DNA of 64,000 nt from Curtobacterium sp. MR_MD2014 (lineage in GTDB: Bacteria > Actinomycetota > Actinomycetes > Actinomycetales > Microbacteriaceae): NCBI RefSeq assembly GCF_000772085.1, contig NZ_CP009755.1, positions 1 through 64,000 of the forward strand, in the 5' to 3' direction. Below are positions 28,277 through 37,559 of this stretch, in pieces. The position numbers were made by a program, and so were the translations under genes. The notes beneath the pieces were generated by a model. It worked only from the letters and a program-made list of their open reading frames with translations. It searched no databases and was not told the origin of the DNA. How positions within the stretch are numbered: position 1 is the stretch's first letter; the number at the start of each line of letters is the position of its first letter.

Positions 28277-29226
28277 GCACCCTCGACATCGCCGTCGTCG
28301 GGTCCGGGTACATGGGCGGCGGGATCGCCCAGGTCCTCGCCCTCGCCGGTCACACCGTCCGCATCGCCGACGTCTCGGCCGAGATCGCGCAGCAGAACCT
28401 CGAGCGGCTGATCCGCGAGACGGGCCAGTTCGTCGCCGACGGCCTGTTCCCGGAGGACGCCGTCGCGCGGGTCACCGCGCACCTCAGTGCCGCCGAGTCG
28501 ATCGAGGCCGCCGTCGCGGACGCCGACTTCATCGAGGAGGCGGTCCCCGAGAAGCTCGCGATCAAGCACGAGACCCTGCGTCGGATCAGCGCCGCCGCCC
28601 GACCCGACGCCGTCATCGGCTCGAACACGTCGACGATCCTCATCGAGAGCCTCGCCGAGGCCGTCACCGGTCCGGAGCGCTTCCTCGGCGTGCACTTCTC
28701 GAACCCGGCGCCGTTCATCCCCGGTGTCGAGCTCATCCCGCACCCCACCACCGGCGAGCACGCCGTCACCGTCGGCGAAGCAGTCGTCGCGGCGACCGGC
28801 AAGCAGTCCGCACGGGTGCAGGACTCGACCGGGTTCGTGCTGAACCGCCTGCAGTACGCCCTGTTCGAGGAAGCATCGAAGATCGCGGACGAGGGCATCG
28901 CCAGCCCCGACGACATCGACACGATCGTCCGGACGACCTTCGGGTTCCGCCTGCCCTTCTTCGGCCCGTTCGCGATCGCGGACATGGCGGGACTCGACGT
29001 CTACGCGTTCTGCTTCGAGTCGCTGCAGACCCGCTGGCCCGAGCGCTTCGCCACCCCGCCGACGCTGCAGCAGCACGTCGACGCCGGCGAGCTCGGCACG
29101 AAGACCGGATCGGGCTACCTCGACGTGCCCGCCGACCGCACGCCGGAGCTCGTCGCCTACCGGAACAGGGCCTACGTCGCCATGCAGGAGCTCCTCGACG
29201 AGCTCGGCCCGGCCCCGATCCACTGA
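28273..29226 (+). CDS. 3-hydroxyacyl-CoA dehydrogenase-family oxidoreductase (sugar-acid 3-dehydrogenase type)
   Basis: The 317-residue protein has the N-terminal NAD site VVGSGYMGGGIA (about 8-19), EEAVPE (about 91-96) and SNTST (about 117-121). The catalytic-histidine region VHFSNPAPFIPGVEL is near 140-155, and a C-terminal helical domain begins about 190. It lacks any CoA-ligase or thiolase neighbours, so fatty-acid oxidation is unlikely. Relatives such as L-gulonate 3-dehydrogenase oxidise the C3 hydroxyl of sugar acids, which suits this operon. ATGA overlap with the preceding gene shows coupling. Confidence 0.8.
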   Translation: MSTLDIAVVGSGYMGGGIAQVLALAGHTVRIADVSAEIAQQNLERLIRETGQFVADGLFPEDAVARVTAHLSAAESIEAAVADADFIEEAVPEKLAIKHETLRRISAAARPDAVIGSNTSTILIESLAEAVTGPERFLGVHFSNPAPFIPGVELIPHPTTGEHAVTVGEAVVAATGKQSARVQDSTGFVLNRLQYALFEEASKIADEGIASPDDIDTIVRTTFGFRLPFFGPFAIADMAGLDVYAFCFESLQTRWPERFATPPTLQQHVDAGELGTKTGSGYLDVPADRTPELVAYRNRAYVAMQELLDELGPAPIH

Positions 29227-29237
29227 AGGAGCACGCG

Positions 29238-29999
29238 ATGCGCAACGAGCAGCAGACCGTCGTCCTCACCGGCGCGGCGTCCCCGCGCGGCATCGGCCGT
29301 GCGACCGCCCACCACCTGGCCGAGCAGGGCTGGAACGTGGGGATCGTCGACCTCGACCAGGCCGCGAGCGAGGCCGTCGCCGCCGAACTCCGCGAGCAGC
29401 ACGGCGTGCAGGCCGTCGGCGCGGGCGCGGACGTCGCCGACGAGGCCGCCGTCCGGGCCGCCTTCGACACCATCGAGGCCGGGCTCCCGCCGATCGCGGC
29501 ACTCGTGAACCTCGCGGGTGTCTCGTCGGCGCACGCCTACCTCGACCTGCCCGAGGGGGAGTGGCACCGGGTGCTGAGCATCAACCTCGACGGGGTGCAC
29601 TTCGCCGGTCTCCGGGCAGCCGAGTCGATGGTGCGGAACGGGTACGGCCGCATCGTCAACCTGTCGTCGGTCTCCGCGCAGCGCGGCGGCGGGACGTTCA
29701 GCAAGACGCCGTACTCGGTCGCGAAGGCCGGCGTGATCGGCCTCACCCGCGGGATGGCCCGCGAGCTCGGGCAGCACGGCGTGACGGTGAACGCCATCGC
29801 GCCCGGCCCGATCGACACCGACATCATGGGCGGCACCCTCTCCGAGGAGCGCAAGGCCGAGATGGCTGCCGACGGTGTCATGCCGCGCATCGGCACGCCG
29901 CGGGACGTCGCCGCCGCGGTCGCCTACCTCGTCAGCGCCGACGCCGGGTTCGTGACGGGTCAGACCCTGAACGTCGACGGCGGCCTCTACATGCACTGA
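29238..29999 (+). CDS. Short-chain dehydrogenase/reductase
   Basis: A classical SDR of 253 residues: the cofactor glycine motif TGAASPRGIG (about 11-20), NLAG (about 91-94), catalytic Ser in NLSSVS (about 140-145) and YSVAK (about 157-161). The C terminus GQTLNVDGG is typical. An Asp after the second strand (VDLD) suggests NAD preference. It lies 11 bases after the dehydrogenase with GAAGGAG upstream. It probably oxidises a polyol or sugar-acid hydroxyl in the same pathway; the substrate cannot be read from sequence. Confidence 0.85.
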   Translation: MRNEQQTVVLTGAASPRGIGRATAHHLAEQGWNVGIVDLDQAASEAVAAELREQHGVQAVGAGADVADEAAVRAAFDTIEAGLPPIAALVNLAGVSSAHAYLDLPEGEWHRVLSINLDGVHFAGLRAAESMVRNGYGRIVNLSSVSAQRGGGTFSKTPYSVAKAGVIGLTRGMARELGQHGVTVNAIAPGPIDTDIMGGTLSEERKAEMAADGVMPRIGTPRDVAAAVAYLVSADAGFVTGQTLNVDGGLYMH

Positions 30000-30072
30000 A
30001 CCCGACGGCACGCACCGGAGCCGACGGCTCCGACCACCAGAACGACCACTCATGATCGCGAAGGAGCGATTC

Positions 30073-31461
30073 GTGTCCGCAAGCAGCCCCGCCCTGGGGT
30101 CCACCCACGACCCGGCACTGAGGTCCGCGATCGCCAAGGCGACCAAGCACCTCATGCCGATGCTGGTCATCCTGTACTTCGTCGCCTTCCTCGACCGCAC
30201 CAACGTCGGCTTCGCCGAGGAGGCCCTGAGCGTCGACCGGAACATCTCCGACGCGGCCTTCGCCCTCGGCGCCGGCATCTTCTTCATCGGCTACGCGATC
30301 TTCGAGATCCCGTCCAACCTGCTGCTCAAGCGCTTCGGGGCGCGCTTCTGGCTCGCCCGGATCGCCGTCACGTGGGGCATCGTCGCCGCACTGTTCTCGT
30401 TCACGACGAACGACACGATGTTCATCGTCCTGCGCTTCCTGCTCGGTGTGACCGAGGCGGGACTGTTCCCGGGCGTGATCATGTACCTGTCCGAGTGGTT
30501 CCCGAACAAGGTCCGCGTGCGGATGTTCGCGATCTTCTACCTCGCGCAGCCGTTCTCGCAGATGATCGGCGCACCGCTGTCCGGCGGGCTCATCAGCGTC
30601 GGTGACCAGGTCACCCCGTTCCACGGCTGGCAGGTCATGTTCTTCGGCGAGGGCATCCTCGCGGTGCTGGCCGGCGTCGCGGCGCTGTTCTTCCTGACGA
30701 ACAGCCCGCAGCAGGCGAAGTGGCTGGAACCGGGGGAGAAGCAGTCGCTCACCGCGGCGATGGACCGTGAGGACACCGCCCGCACCGAGGACGGCCCGGA
30801 GGGCATCTGGAAGGCGATGGCGAGCGGCCGCGTCTGGTACTTCACGATCATCTACTTCTGCCTGCAGGTCGCCGTGTACGGCACGACGTTCTACCTGCCG
30901 CAGCAGGTGTCGTCGCTGCTCGGGCAGGACGTCGGCTGGCAGGTCGGCCTCGTCGCGGCGATCCCGTGGCTCGTCGGCCTGGTCGCCTGCTACCTCGTCG
31001 GGTCGAAGGCCGACACCGTGGGTCGTCGCCGCCGCTGGGGGACGATGTTCTACATCACGACCGGGCTGTCCATCCTCGGGTCGGCGTGGGCGGGTGCGAA
31101 CGGCCAGCCGGTCCTCGGCATCCTGTTCATCACCCTCGCCGTCGCGAGCTTCCTGGCGGTCGGCCCGATCACCTGGGCCTACCCGACGGCGTTCCTCACC
31201 GGTGCGGCGGCGGCCGCGGGCATCGGCCTGATCAACTCGCTCGGCAACCTCGGTGGCTTCGTCGCCCCGATCATGCGCACCGCGATCAACGAGGCGGTCC
31301 CGACCGACAGCGGGGCCTTCGGCATCGTGTCGCTCGGCGTCCTGGCGTTCGTCGCCGCCGTGATGATCTCCTGCACCAGGTTCTTCCGGGGCGCGAAGGC
31401 CGACGAGCTGCTCGACACCTCGCACGTGGCCACCACCTCGACGAAGGGGACGACGCGATGA
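30073..31461 (+). CDS. MFS transporter, anion:cation symporter (sugar-acid) type
   Basis: Twelve membrane segments and MFS signatures DRTNVGFA (after helix 1) and the cytoplasmic loop after helix 2 are visible in this ~462-residue protein. The helix-1 [13 protein letters not shown] pattern is characteristic of the ACS group, which imports tartrate, gluconate/galactonate and similar acids. I chose GTG 30073 because AAGGAG at 30061-30066 lies 6 bases upstream; the ATG at 30052 has no site. Its stop overlaps the kinase ATG. It likely imports the operon's substrate, which argues for an acidic sugar. Confidence 0.85.
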   Translation: MSASSPALGSTHDPALRSAIAKATKHLMPMLVILYFVAFLDRTNVGFAEEALSVDRNISDAAFALGAGIFFIGYAIFEIPSNLLLKRFGARFWLARIAVTWGIVAALFSFTTNDTMFIVLRFLLGVTEAGLFPGVIMYLSEWFPNKVRVRMFAIFYLAQPFSQMIGAPLSGGLISVGDQVTPFHGWQVMFFGEGILAVLAGVAALFFLTNSPQQAKWLEPGEKQSLTAAMDREDTARTEDGPEGIWKAMASGRVWYFTIIYFCLQVAVYGTTFYLPQQVSSLLGQDVGWQVGLVAAIPWLVGLVACYLVGSKADTVGRRRRWGTMFYITTGLSILGSAWAGANGQPVLGILFITLAVASFLAVGPITWAYPTAFLTGAAAAAGIGLINSLGNLGGFVAPIMRTAINEAVPTDSGAFGIVSLGVLAFVAAVMISCTRFFRGAKADELLDTSHVATTSTKGTTR

Positions 31462-33191
31462 CCCGGTTGTACAACGACCCGGCAGCCTTCGCCGACGAGG
31501 CCACCGACGGCTTCGTCGCGGCGAACGAGCGGTGGGTCCGCAGGGTGCACGGCGGTGTCGCCCGCGCGACCACCAGTCCGGACGGCACGGTCGCCGTCGT
31601 GATCGGCGGCGGCTCGGGGCACTACCCGGCGTTCGGCGGTCTCGTCGGGCACGGGCTGGCCGCCGGCGCGGCGATGGGGAACCTGTTCGCCAGCCCGTCC
31701 GCGCAGCAGGTCGCCGCGGTCTGCCGTGCCGCCGAGCACGGTGGCGGCGTGCTGCTCAGCTACGGCAACTACGCCGGCGACGTGCTGAACTTCGACGCCG
31801 CGGCCCGCACGCTCGAGGACGAGGGCATCCCCGTCCGCACGGTCCGGGTGACCGACGACGTCGTGTCCGCCCCGGCCGGTGCCGAGGCCGACCGGCGCGG
31901 GATCGCGGGCGACCTCTGCGTGTTCAAGGTCGCCGGGGCCGCGGCCGAGCAGGGACGCCCGCTCGACGACGTCACCGCCGTGGCGGCCCGCGCGAACGAT
32001 CGGACCCGGAGCTTCGGCGTCGCGTTCTCGGGCTGCTCGCTGCCCGGTGCCGAGGAGCCCCTGTTCGAGGTGCCCGAGGGACGGATGGCGATCGGCATGG
32101 GCATCCACGGCGAACGCGGCATCGACGAGACCGACGTGCCGAGCGCCGACGGTCTGGCGGCGCTGCTCGTCGAACGGCTGCTCGACGAGGTGCCCGCGGG
32201 CGTCACGGTCGAGGGCGCCCGGGTGGTCCCGGTGCTCAACGGACTCGGCAGCGTGAAGTACGAGGAGCTCTTCGTCGTCTACGGCTCGGTGCAGCGACGG
32301 CTCCGGGACGCCGGTGTCGTGATCGTGGAGCCGGAGGTGGGCGAGCTCGTCACGAGCTTCGACATGGCCGGGGTCTCGCTGACGCTGTTCTGGCTCGACG
32401 ACGAGCTCGAGGAGCTGTGGTCGGCACCCGCGGACACGCCCGCCTTCCGCAAGGGCGGGGCGGTCCCGCAGGAGCGGGTCGCCGACGACGTGGTCGCCGC
32501 CGACGAGGAGGGCATCGTGATCGGTCCGGCGGGCGACGACTCGCGTGCCGCGGCCGGTCGCATCGCAGCGGGCATCAGCGCCGTGCGCGCGGTGCTCGAC
32601 GACCACGCGGACGAACTGGGCCGCATCGACCAGGTCGCGGGGGACGGCGACCACGGCATCGGGATGCAGCGCGGGTCGCACGCGGCGGACACCGCCGCCG
32701 CGGACGCGCTCGCTCGGGGCGCGGGAGCGGGGACGCTCCTGCGGGTCGCGGGCGACGCCTGGTCCGACCGGGCAGGCGGGACGTCCGGTGCGATCTGGGG
32801 TGCCGCCCTGGAGGCGCTGGGTCGCGTCGTCGGGGACGACGCGCGTCCGACGTCGGCGACGGTCGCGGACGCGGTGCGGGCCGCCACCGAGGCGGTCCTG
32901 GCCTTCGGGGCGGTGCCCGGCGACAAGACGATGGTGGACGCCCTCGTCCCCTTCGACGAGGAACTGCGGCGCCGGCTCGAGGCCGGCGATGCCCTGGACA
33001 CCGCGTGGCGGACGGCGGTGGACGCCGCCCGCCGGGCAGCGGACGCCAGCGCGGACCTGCTGCCGCGGAAGGGCCGCGCGCGGACGCACGCGGAACAGGC
33101 CGTCGGGACCCCCGACCCGGGCGCGGTGTCCTTCGCGCTCGTCGTCGAGACCCTGACGGCGACGATCGACGAGGAAGGAGTGGACGCATGA
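31458..33191 (+). CDS. Dihydroxyacetone-kinase family DhaK-DhaL fusion (tetrulose kinase candidate)
   Basis: This 577-residue single-chain kinase has DhaK (about 1-330) with [10 protein letters not shown] at 50-59 and the substrate-binding His217 in GIHGERG. The DhaL ATP domain (about 360-575) carries GDGDHG at 395-400 and a Mg-site GGTSGA. Relatives phosphorylate dihydroxyacetone or, in erythritol/threitol and apionate pathways, L- or D-erythrulose. The adjoining RpiB- and TPI-like isomerases favour erythrulose. Overlaps the MFS gene and the RpiB gene by 4 bases each. The far longer open frame upstream is a shadow of the MFS gene. Confidence 0.85.
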   Translation: MTRLYNDPAAFADEATDGFVAANERWVRRVHGGVARATTSPDGTVAVVIGGGSGHYPAFGGLVGHGLAAGAAMGNLFASPSAQQVAAVCRAAEHGGGVLLSYGNYAGDVLNFDAAARTLEDEGIPVRTVRVTDDVVSAPAGAEADRRGIAGDLCVFKVAGAAAEQGRPLDDVTAVAARANDRTRSFGVAFSGCSLPGAEEPLFEVPEGRMAIGMGIHGERGIDETDVPSADGLAALLVERLLDEVPAGVTVEGARVVPVLNGLGSVKYEELFVVYGSVQRRLRDAGVVIVEPEVGELVTSFDMAGVSLTLFWLDDELEELWSAPADTPAFRKGGAVPQERVADDVVAADEEGIVIGPAGDDSRAAAGRIAAGISAVRAVLDDHADELGRIDQVAGDGDHGIGMQRGSHAADTAAADALARGAGAGTLLRVAGDAWSDRAGGTSGAIWGAALEALGRVVGDDARPTSATVADAVRAATEAVLAFGAVPGDKTMVDALVPFDEELRRRLEAGDALDTAWRTAVDAARRAADASADLLPRKGRARTHAEQAVGTPDPGAVSFALVVETLTATIDEEGVDA

Positions 33192-33691
33192 CGCTACGAC
33201 TGGTGGTGGGCTCGGACGACGCGGGCTTCGACTACAAGGAGGTCATCAAGCGGGACCTCGAGGCCGACGACCGCGTGGCCAGCGTGGTCGACGTGGGCGT
33301 CGACGCGGACGGCCACACGGCGTACCCGCACGTCGCCGTCGATGCCGCCCGGATGGTCGCGGACGGCGAGGCCGACCGGGCGATCCTGGTCTGCGGCACC
33401 GGGCTCGGCGTCGCGATCAGCGCGAACAAGGTGCCCGGCATCCGGGCCGTCACGGCGCACGATTCGTTCAGCGTCGAGCGGTCGGTGCTGTCGAACGACG
33501 CCCAGGTGCTCTGCATGGGCCAGCGCGTGATCGGTGTCGAGGTCGCCCGGCGGATGGCGAAGGAGTGGCTCGGGTACACGTTCGACCCGTCGAGCGCGAG
33601 CGCGGAGAAGGTCGCCGCGATCTGCGGCTACGACGGCTCCGCGCCGGTCGGCACCGACGCCCCTGGGGACGGGACGGACCCGGGCGCATGA
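33188..33691 (+). CDS. RpiB/LacAB-family sugar-phosphate isomerase (erythrulose-4-phosphate isomerase candidate)
   Basis: The 167-residue protein is an RpiB-family aldose-ketose isomerase with the catalytic Cys69 in [13 protein letters not shown] and the phosphate-binding GIRAV block. The N-terminal motif usually read D-H-x-G-F is D-D-A-G-F here (Asp10-Asp11), a change from ribose-5-phosphate isomerases. It overlaps the kinase and the TPI-like gene by ATGA. In known tetrulose pathways an RpiB relative (EryI/DerI) converts D-erythrulose-4-phosphate to D-erythrose-4-phosphate; that is the favoured role. Confidence 0.82.
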   Translation: MTLRLVVGSDDAGFDYKEVIKRDLEADDRVASVVDVGVDADGHTAYPHVAVDAARMVADGEADRAILVCGTGLGVAISANKVPGIRAVTAHDSFSVERSVLSNDAQVLCMGQRVIGVEVARRMAKEWLGYTFDPSSASAEKVAAICGYDGSAPVGTDAPGDGTDPGA

Positions 33692-34449
33692 CGATCGTCG
33701 GGGTGTCGCTGAAGATGTACTTCTCGCACGCGCAGACGCTCTCGTGGGCGAGCGCGGTGGCGGACATCGCCCGGCGGCACCCCGCGGTCGCCGCCGGCGC
33801 GGTGGAGCTCTTCGTCGCGCCGACCTTCCCCGCGCTCGTCCCGGTGCGCGAGCTGCTCGCCGGGTCGGGCATCCGGCTCGCCGCGCAGGACCTGTCGGCG
33901 TCGGACGAGGGCGCGTCCACCGGCGAGGTGTCCGGCGCCGAGCTCCGCGAGATCGGCGTCGACCTCGTCGAGATCGGGCACGCCGAGCGGCGCTCCCGGT
34001 TCCACGAGACGGACGAGGTCGTCGCGCGCAAGGTGCACGCGGCCTTCCGGCACCACCTCGAACCGCTGGTGTGCGTCGGCGAAGCTGTCCGCGCCTCCCG
34101 TGCGGAGGCCGTGGCGGAGGTCACCGGGCAGCTCGACCGGGCGCTGGCGGTGGCCGCGGAGGCCGGGACGACCGGACGGGTCACCGTGGCGTACGAGCCC
34201 GTGTGGGCGATCGGCGCCGCCGAGCCGGCGCCGCACGAGCACGTCGTCGGGGTCCTCGAGGGGATCGAGCAGTCCCTGGCGGCCCGGCCGGCGTTCGCGG
34301 GGTCGCGGGTGGTCTACGGCGGCAGCGCCGGACCGGGGCTGCTCACCCGGGGACGCGGACGGATCGGCGGAGTGTTCCTCGGGCGCTTCGCGCACGAACC
34401 CGCGGCGGTCGGTGCGGTGCTCGACGAGGCGGCGGCCCTGGCCTCCTGA
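33688..34449 (+). CDS. Triose-phosphate-isomerase-family enzyme (erythrulose-1-phosphate isomerase candidate)
   Basis: This 253-residue TIM barrel keeps the catalytic Lys9, His98 and Glu170 (AYEPVWAIG). It departs from housekeeping TPI in SLKMYF for the usual NWKMN, GHAERR for GHSERR, and an altered C-terminal phosphate loop. Those are features of the EryH/LerI branch acting on L-erythrulose-1-phosphate. It is the last gene of the operon, coupled to the RpiB gene by ATGA. The longer in-frame start at 33565 would overlap RpiB heavily and is rejected. A central-glycolysis TPI is expected elsewhere in the genome. Confidence 0.82.
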   Translation: MTIVGVSLKMYFSHAQTLSWASAVADIARRHPAVAAGAVELFVAPTFPALVPVRELLAGSGIRLAAQDLSASDEGASTGEVSGAELREIGVDLVEIGHAERRSRFHETDEVVARKVHAAFRHHLEPLVCVGEAVRASRAEAVAEVTGQLDRALAVAAEAGTTGRVTVAYEPVWAIGAAEPAPHEHVVGVLEGIEQSLAARPAFAGSRVVYGGSAGPGLLTRGRGRIGGVFLGRFAHEPAAVGAVLDEAAALAS

Positions 34450-34461
34450 CCGGGTCGCCGG

Positions 34462-35133
34462 TCACCCCTCCCGGGCGCCCGCCAGGCCGTGGTCGTGCGC
34501 GTAGACCACGAGCTGCACCCGGTCGCGGAGCTCGAGCTTGCCGAGGATGCTCGAGATCTGCGACTTGACGGTCGACTCGGTGACGAACTCCTTCGCCGCG
34601 ATCTCGGCGTTCGAGAGCCCTCGGGACGCCCACCCGAAGACGATGCGCTCCCGGTCCGTCAGGGTCTGGAACGCCTCGGGCTGGGGAGCAGGGGCTCGGT
34701 CGACGTCGGCGCCGAACAGCTGCGACAGGTCGTTCGGGGCGATCACCGAGCTGCCCTCGTGCACGGCCCGCACCGCGGCGAACAGGAACGGCGGTGTCGT
34801 GTCCTTGAGCAGGAACCCGCTCGCACCGAGCCGGATCGCGGTGGCGGCAGCGGGGTCGAGGCCGAACGTCGTGAGCACCACCACGCGGGGGAGCGGCCCC
34901 GGGACGGCGCCGGAGAACAGCTGGCGCACCGTCTCGACGCCGTCCATCCCGGCCATGCGCATGTCGAGCAGGACGACGTCGGGCCGCAGCTCCCGGACGC
35001 GGTCGAGGGCCTCGGCGCCGTCCGAGGCCTCGCCCACCACCTGCATGTCGGGCTGCGCGTCGAGCACCACGCGCAGGCCCGCCCGGAAGAGCGCCTGGTC
35101 GTCGGTGAGCAGGATGCGGATCGGGTCGGTCAT
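34462..35133 (-). CDS. NarL/LuxR-family response regulator
   Basis: The 223-residue protein has a receiver domain with Asp11-Asp12, phospho-acceptor Asp57 in LLDMRM and the conserved LLKD lysine near 108. The C-terminal LuxR helix-turn-helix (about 160-220) shows LTDRERIVFGWASRGLSN and STVKSQISSILGKL. Its start overlaps the kinase stop (ATGA), so the two form a two-component pair. It converges on the TPI-like gene with a 12-base gap and no visible terminator. Target genes are unknown. Confidence 0.92.
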   Translation of the reverse strand: MTDPIRILLTDDQALFRAGLRVVLDAQPDMQVVGEASDGAEALDRVRELRPDVVLLDMRMAGMDGVETVRQLFSGAVPGPLPRVVVLTTFGLDPAAATAIRLGASGFLLKDTTPPFLFAAVRAVHEGSSVIAPNDLSQLFGADVDRAPAPQPEAFQTLTDRERIVFGWASRGLSNAEIAAKEFVTESTVKSQISSILGKLELRDRVQLVVYAHDHGLAGAREG

Positions 35134-36467
35134 CGGGTCGTCCCCCCTCGGACGTCGAACGGGATGCGGGCGCGCGCGACGAACACGGCGTCCAGCACGG
35201 CGGCGTCGAACGACCCGCCGATCGTGGTCAGTCGGGTCTGCATGCCGGTCAGGCCCCGGCCGGAGCCACGGGTCGACGTGACCGTCGGCTGCTCGGCGGT
35301 CGCGGTCGGCTGTCCTGCGGTCGCGGTCGCGCGGACGGGGACGCCGCCGGTGGCCGCCGCGGCGAGTTCCTCGAGCCCGAGCCCGGGCCCGACCGGCAGC
35401 GCGTCCGACGGGACGGCGTTCTCCACCTCGAGCACGAGGTCGGCGGACCGCCAGGTCTCCCGGACCTCGACGGCACCGCCCGGTGCCCCGTGCCGGAGGG
35501 CGTTCGTGAGCATCTCCTGCAGGACCCGGCGGGCAGCCGTGCCGTGCACCGCGCCGAGCGGTCGGGCGACACCGCGCACGGCGTGCTCGACGTCCACCCC
35601 GGCGTCGCGGATGCCGCGGACGATCTCCTCGAAGGACGTCGGGTCGCTCGCGGTGTCCGACCCGTCGATGTGCCCGAGGACCTGTCGCACCTCGACCAGG
35701 GAGCTCCGGGCGGTGCTGGCGATGGTGGCGCTGACCTCGCGGATCCGCGCCTCGTCGTCGAGGAAGGGCACCGAGTCCGCCTGCGCGATGATGACCGCGA
35801 GCGAGTGGCCGACGACGTCGTGCACGTCGCGGGCGATGTCCGCACGGATGCGTTCCGCCTCGGCCTCGTCGACCGCGCGCGTGGCCACGGCCTCGGCACG
35901 GTTGGCCACGGCCTCCGCCCGGCTGGCGGCCGCCTCGGCGTCGGCACGCCGGACGGCCTCGGCGTTCTGTGACCGGATCGCCCGACCGGCGAGGCCCGCC
36001 GCCCAGAAGGAGAGCAGGACGAGTGCCGGGGCGGCCAGGACGAGGACGACCTGGTCACGCGGCCCGTTCAGCAGTAGTGCGTAGCGGTAACCGGTCGTGG
36101 AGAGGTACATCGACGCCGAAGCCCCGGCGACCACGGCGAGCAGACCGGCCAGCACGGCCTCGAACCGCGTCCCGACGACGGCGACGGTGCCGATGACGAC
36201 GGCGATGGCGAGGTCGACCAACGACGGTCGCTCGCCGCCGGCCACCTGCACCGCGCCCAGGGCGACGGTCGCGGTCATCGCCGCGCTCGGCGAGAGGCGG
36301 CGGACGGCGATGGCGACGGTGGCGATCACGACGGCGAGGGGGCTGGCGTGCTCGAGCTCGACGTCGATCGGGGCGGCGGACACCAGCGCGGCGAGGCCCG
36401 CCCAGAGGAGGTCGACGACGACCGACCGGGTCCGCATCGGCCGGAGGAACGTGCGCCGGTCCGTCAC
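35130..36467 (-). CDS. Membrane sensor histidine kinase (HisKA_3 type)
   Basis: About five or six membrane segments (about 15-160) are followed by an Ala/Arg/Glu-rich heptad region (about 167-208) that likely forms a signalling coiled coil. The phosphoacceptor His216 lies in DIARDVHDVVGHS, and an N-box is near NALRHG. Between the N-box and the G-box SGRGLTGM there is a low-complexity Ala/Thr/Pro/Gln linker, longer than usual. 445 residues, GTG start. No extracellular sensor domain is seen, so it probably senses a membrane signal. Confidence 0.88.
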   Translation of the reverse strand: MTDRRTFLRPMRTRSVVVDLLWAGLAALVSAAPIDVELEHASPLAVVIATVAIAVRRLSPSAAMTATVALGAVQVAGGERPSLVDLAIAVVIGTVAVVGTRFEAVLAGLLAVVAGASASMYLSTTGYRYALLLNGPRDQVVLVLAAPALVLLSFWAAGLAGRAIRSQNAEAVRRADAEAAASRAEAVANRAEAVATRAVDEAEAERIRADIARDVHDVVGHSLAVIIAQADSVPFLDDEARIREVSATIASTARSSLVEVRQVLGHIDGSDTASDPTSFEEIVRGIRDAGVDVEHAVRGVARPLGAVHGTAARRVLQEMLTNALRHGAPGGAVEVRETWRSADLVLEVENAVPSDALPVGPGLGLEELAAAATGGVPVRATATAGQPTATAEQPTVTSTRGSGRGLTGMQTRLTTIGGSFDAAVLDAVFVARARIPFDVRGGTTR

Positions 36468-36492
36468 GGCTCGATCATCGCACGACGCGGGC

Positions 36493-36594
36493 TCACGGCA
36501 CGGGGGACATCGCGACGAGGGCCACCGCGGTGACGACGATGATCGCCGCGCAGGTGGCGAGGGTGGCGATCACGTGCTTGGTCGAGCTCTCCAT
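36493..36594 (-). CDS. Putative 33-residue single-pass membrane peptide
   Basis: A short open frame starts at ATG 36594 and encodes a charged N terminus (MESSTKH) followed by one hydrophobic helix of about 22 residues. It lies just upstream of the kinase-regulator pair on the same strand, 25 bases before the kinase GTG. The ribosome site is weak. The gene could equally be chance in a hydrophobic-coding-rich genome. Confidence 0.35.
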   Translation of the reverse strand: MESSTKHVIATLATCAAIIVVTAVALVAMSPVP

Positions 36595-36673
36595 GCCACC
36601 GAGCCTGTCGGTCGACCAGGTCGTCGGGCATCGTGCGGAGGGACGAACGGGGTCGTCCTGCAGGACGAACCCG

Positions 36674-37357
36674 TCAGATCGTCAGTTGTCCCAGCACGCG
36701 GTGCCCGATCGACACCGACTCCCCGCTGACGACCGAGCGCGGGGACGACAGGAACGCGACGAGGTCGGCGATCTGCTGCGGGCTGGACTCGCCACCGGCC
36801 CCGGGCTGCACCGTCCTGGCGGGCTCGTCCGTCACCGCACCGGGGTTCACCACGTTCACGGTGACCCCCGTGCCGACGGACTGGTCGGCCAGGTTCCCCG
36901 CGATGATGCTCGTCGCCGCGTTCCGGAGCGAGGTCGTGACGTTGCCGGACAGGTAGGCGTTCTGCCCGCTCACCACCACGACGCGGCCGAAGCCCGCCTC
37001 GCGCTGCACGGGCAGCACGGCGTTCGCGACCCGGAGGAAGCCCAGTGCCTTGCCGTCGATCGCCGCGGCGACCTGCTCGGGGTCCGACGCACGCTCCGGG
37101 TCGAGGGTCCCGGCCGCCGGCGCGGCGGTGACGACGAGGACGTCGATGCGTCCGTGCTGGTCGAGGACACGGGCGACCCCGGCGTCCACCGACTCCTGCG
37201 ACGCGGTGTCCATCGCCACGGCGTCGTCCCCGTCGGCGTTCCGCGACGCGACGACGACCCGGGCGCCCTCGCGACGCAGGGTCTCGGCGACGACGGAGCC
37301 GATGTACCCCCGTCCGCCGACGACGAGGGCGACACGGCCGGTGAGTTCGAGGTCCAT
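36674..37357 (-). CDS. Short-chain dehydrogenase-like protein with altered active site
   Basis: A Rossmann-fold SDR of 227 residues with the cofactor motif GGRGYIG (about 15-21) and an Arg (VVASRN) that suggests NADP. The catalytic Ser is retained in VVSGQ. The usual YxxxK reads TSLRN at the aligned place, so catalytic Tyr and Lys seem to be missing. It may bind a cofactor without being a normal reductase. Start MDLELTG at 37357 fits the family; the longer frame to 37429 lacks support. Divergent from the catalase gene. Confidence 0.75.
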   Translation of the reverse strand: MDLELTGRVALVVGGRGYIGSVVAETLRREGARVVVASRNADGDDAVAMDTASQESVDAGVARVLDQHGRIDVLVVTAAPAAGTLDPERASDPEQVAAAIDGKALGFLRVANAVLPVQREAGFGRVVVVSGQNAYLSGNVTTSLRNAATSIIAGNLADQSVGTGVTVNVVNPGAVTDEPARTVQPGAGGESSPQQIADLVAFLSSPRSVVSGESVSIGHRVLGQLTI

Positions 37358-37559
37358 GCGCCACACGCTAGGCCGATCACCCGCGCTCGGACCGGGGGCA
37401 GCGGGACGTCGTCCGCGCGATCCGGCCAACGGACCCGCGCGATCCGTCCACCCCGAACGCCCGCCCAGTCATCCGAGCGGAGCGTCGGCCACGACGACGG
37501 ACCCCGCCACGCCGCCGTGCACCACGACGACGTGACGACCATCGAGACAGGAGAACGAG

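Noticed and set aside
28273..29226. Fatty-acid beta-oxidation role for the 3-hydroxyacyl-CoA dehydrogenase-family gene
   Set aside because: No thiolase, enoyl-CoA hydratase or ligase is nearby, and the gene is embedded among sugar enzymes.
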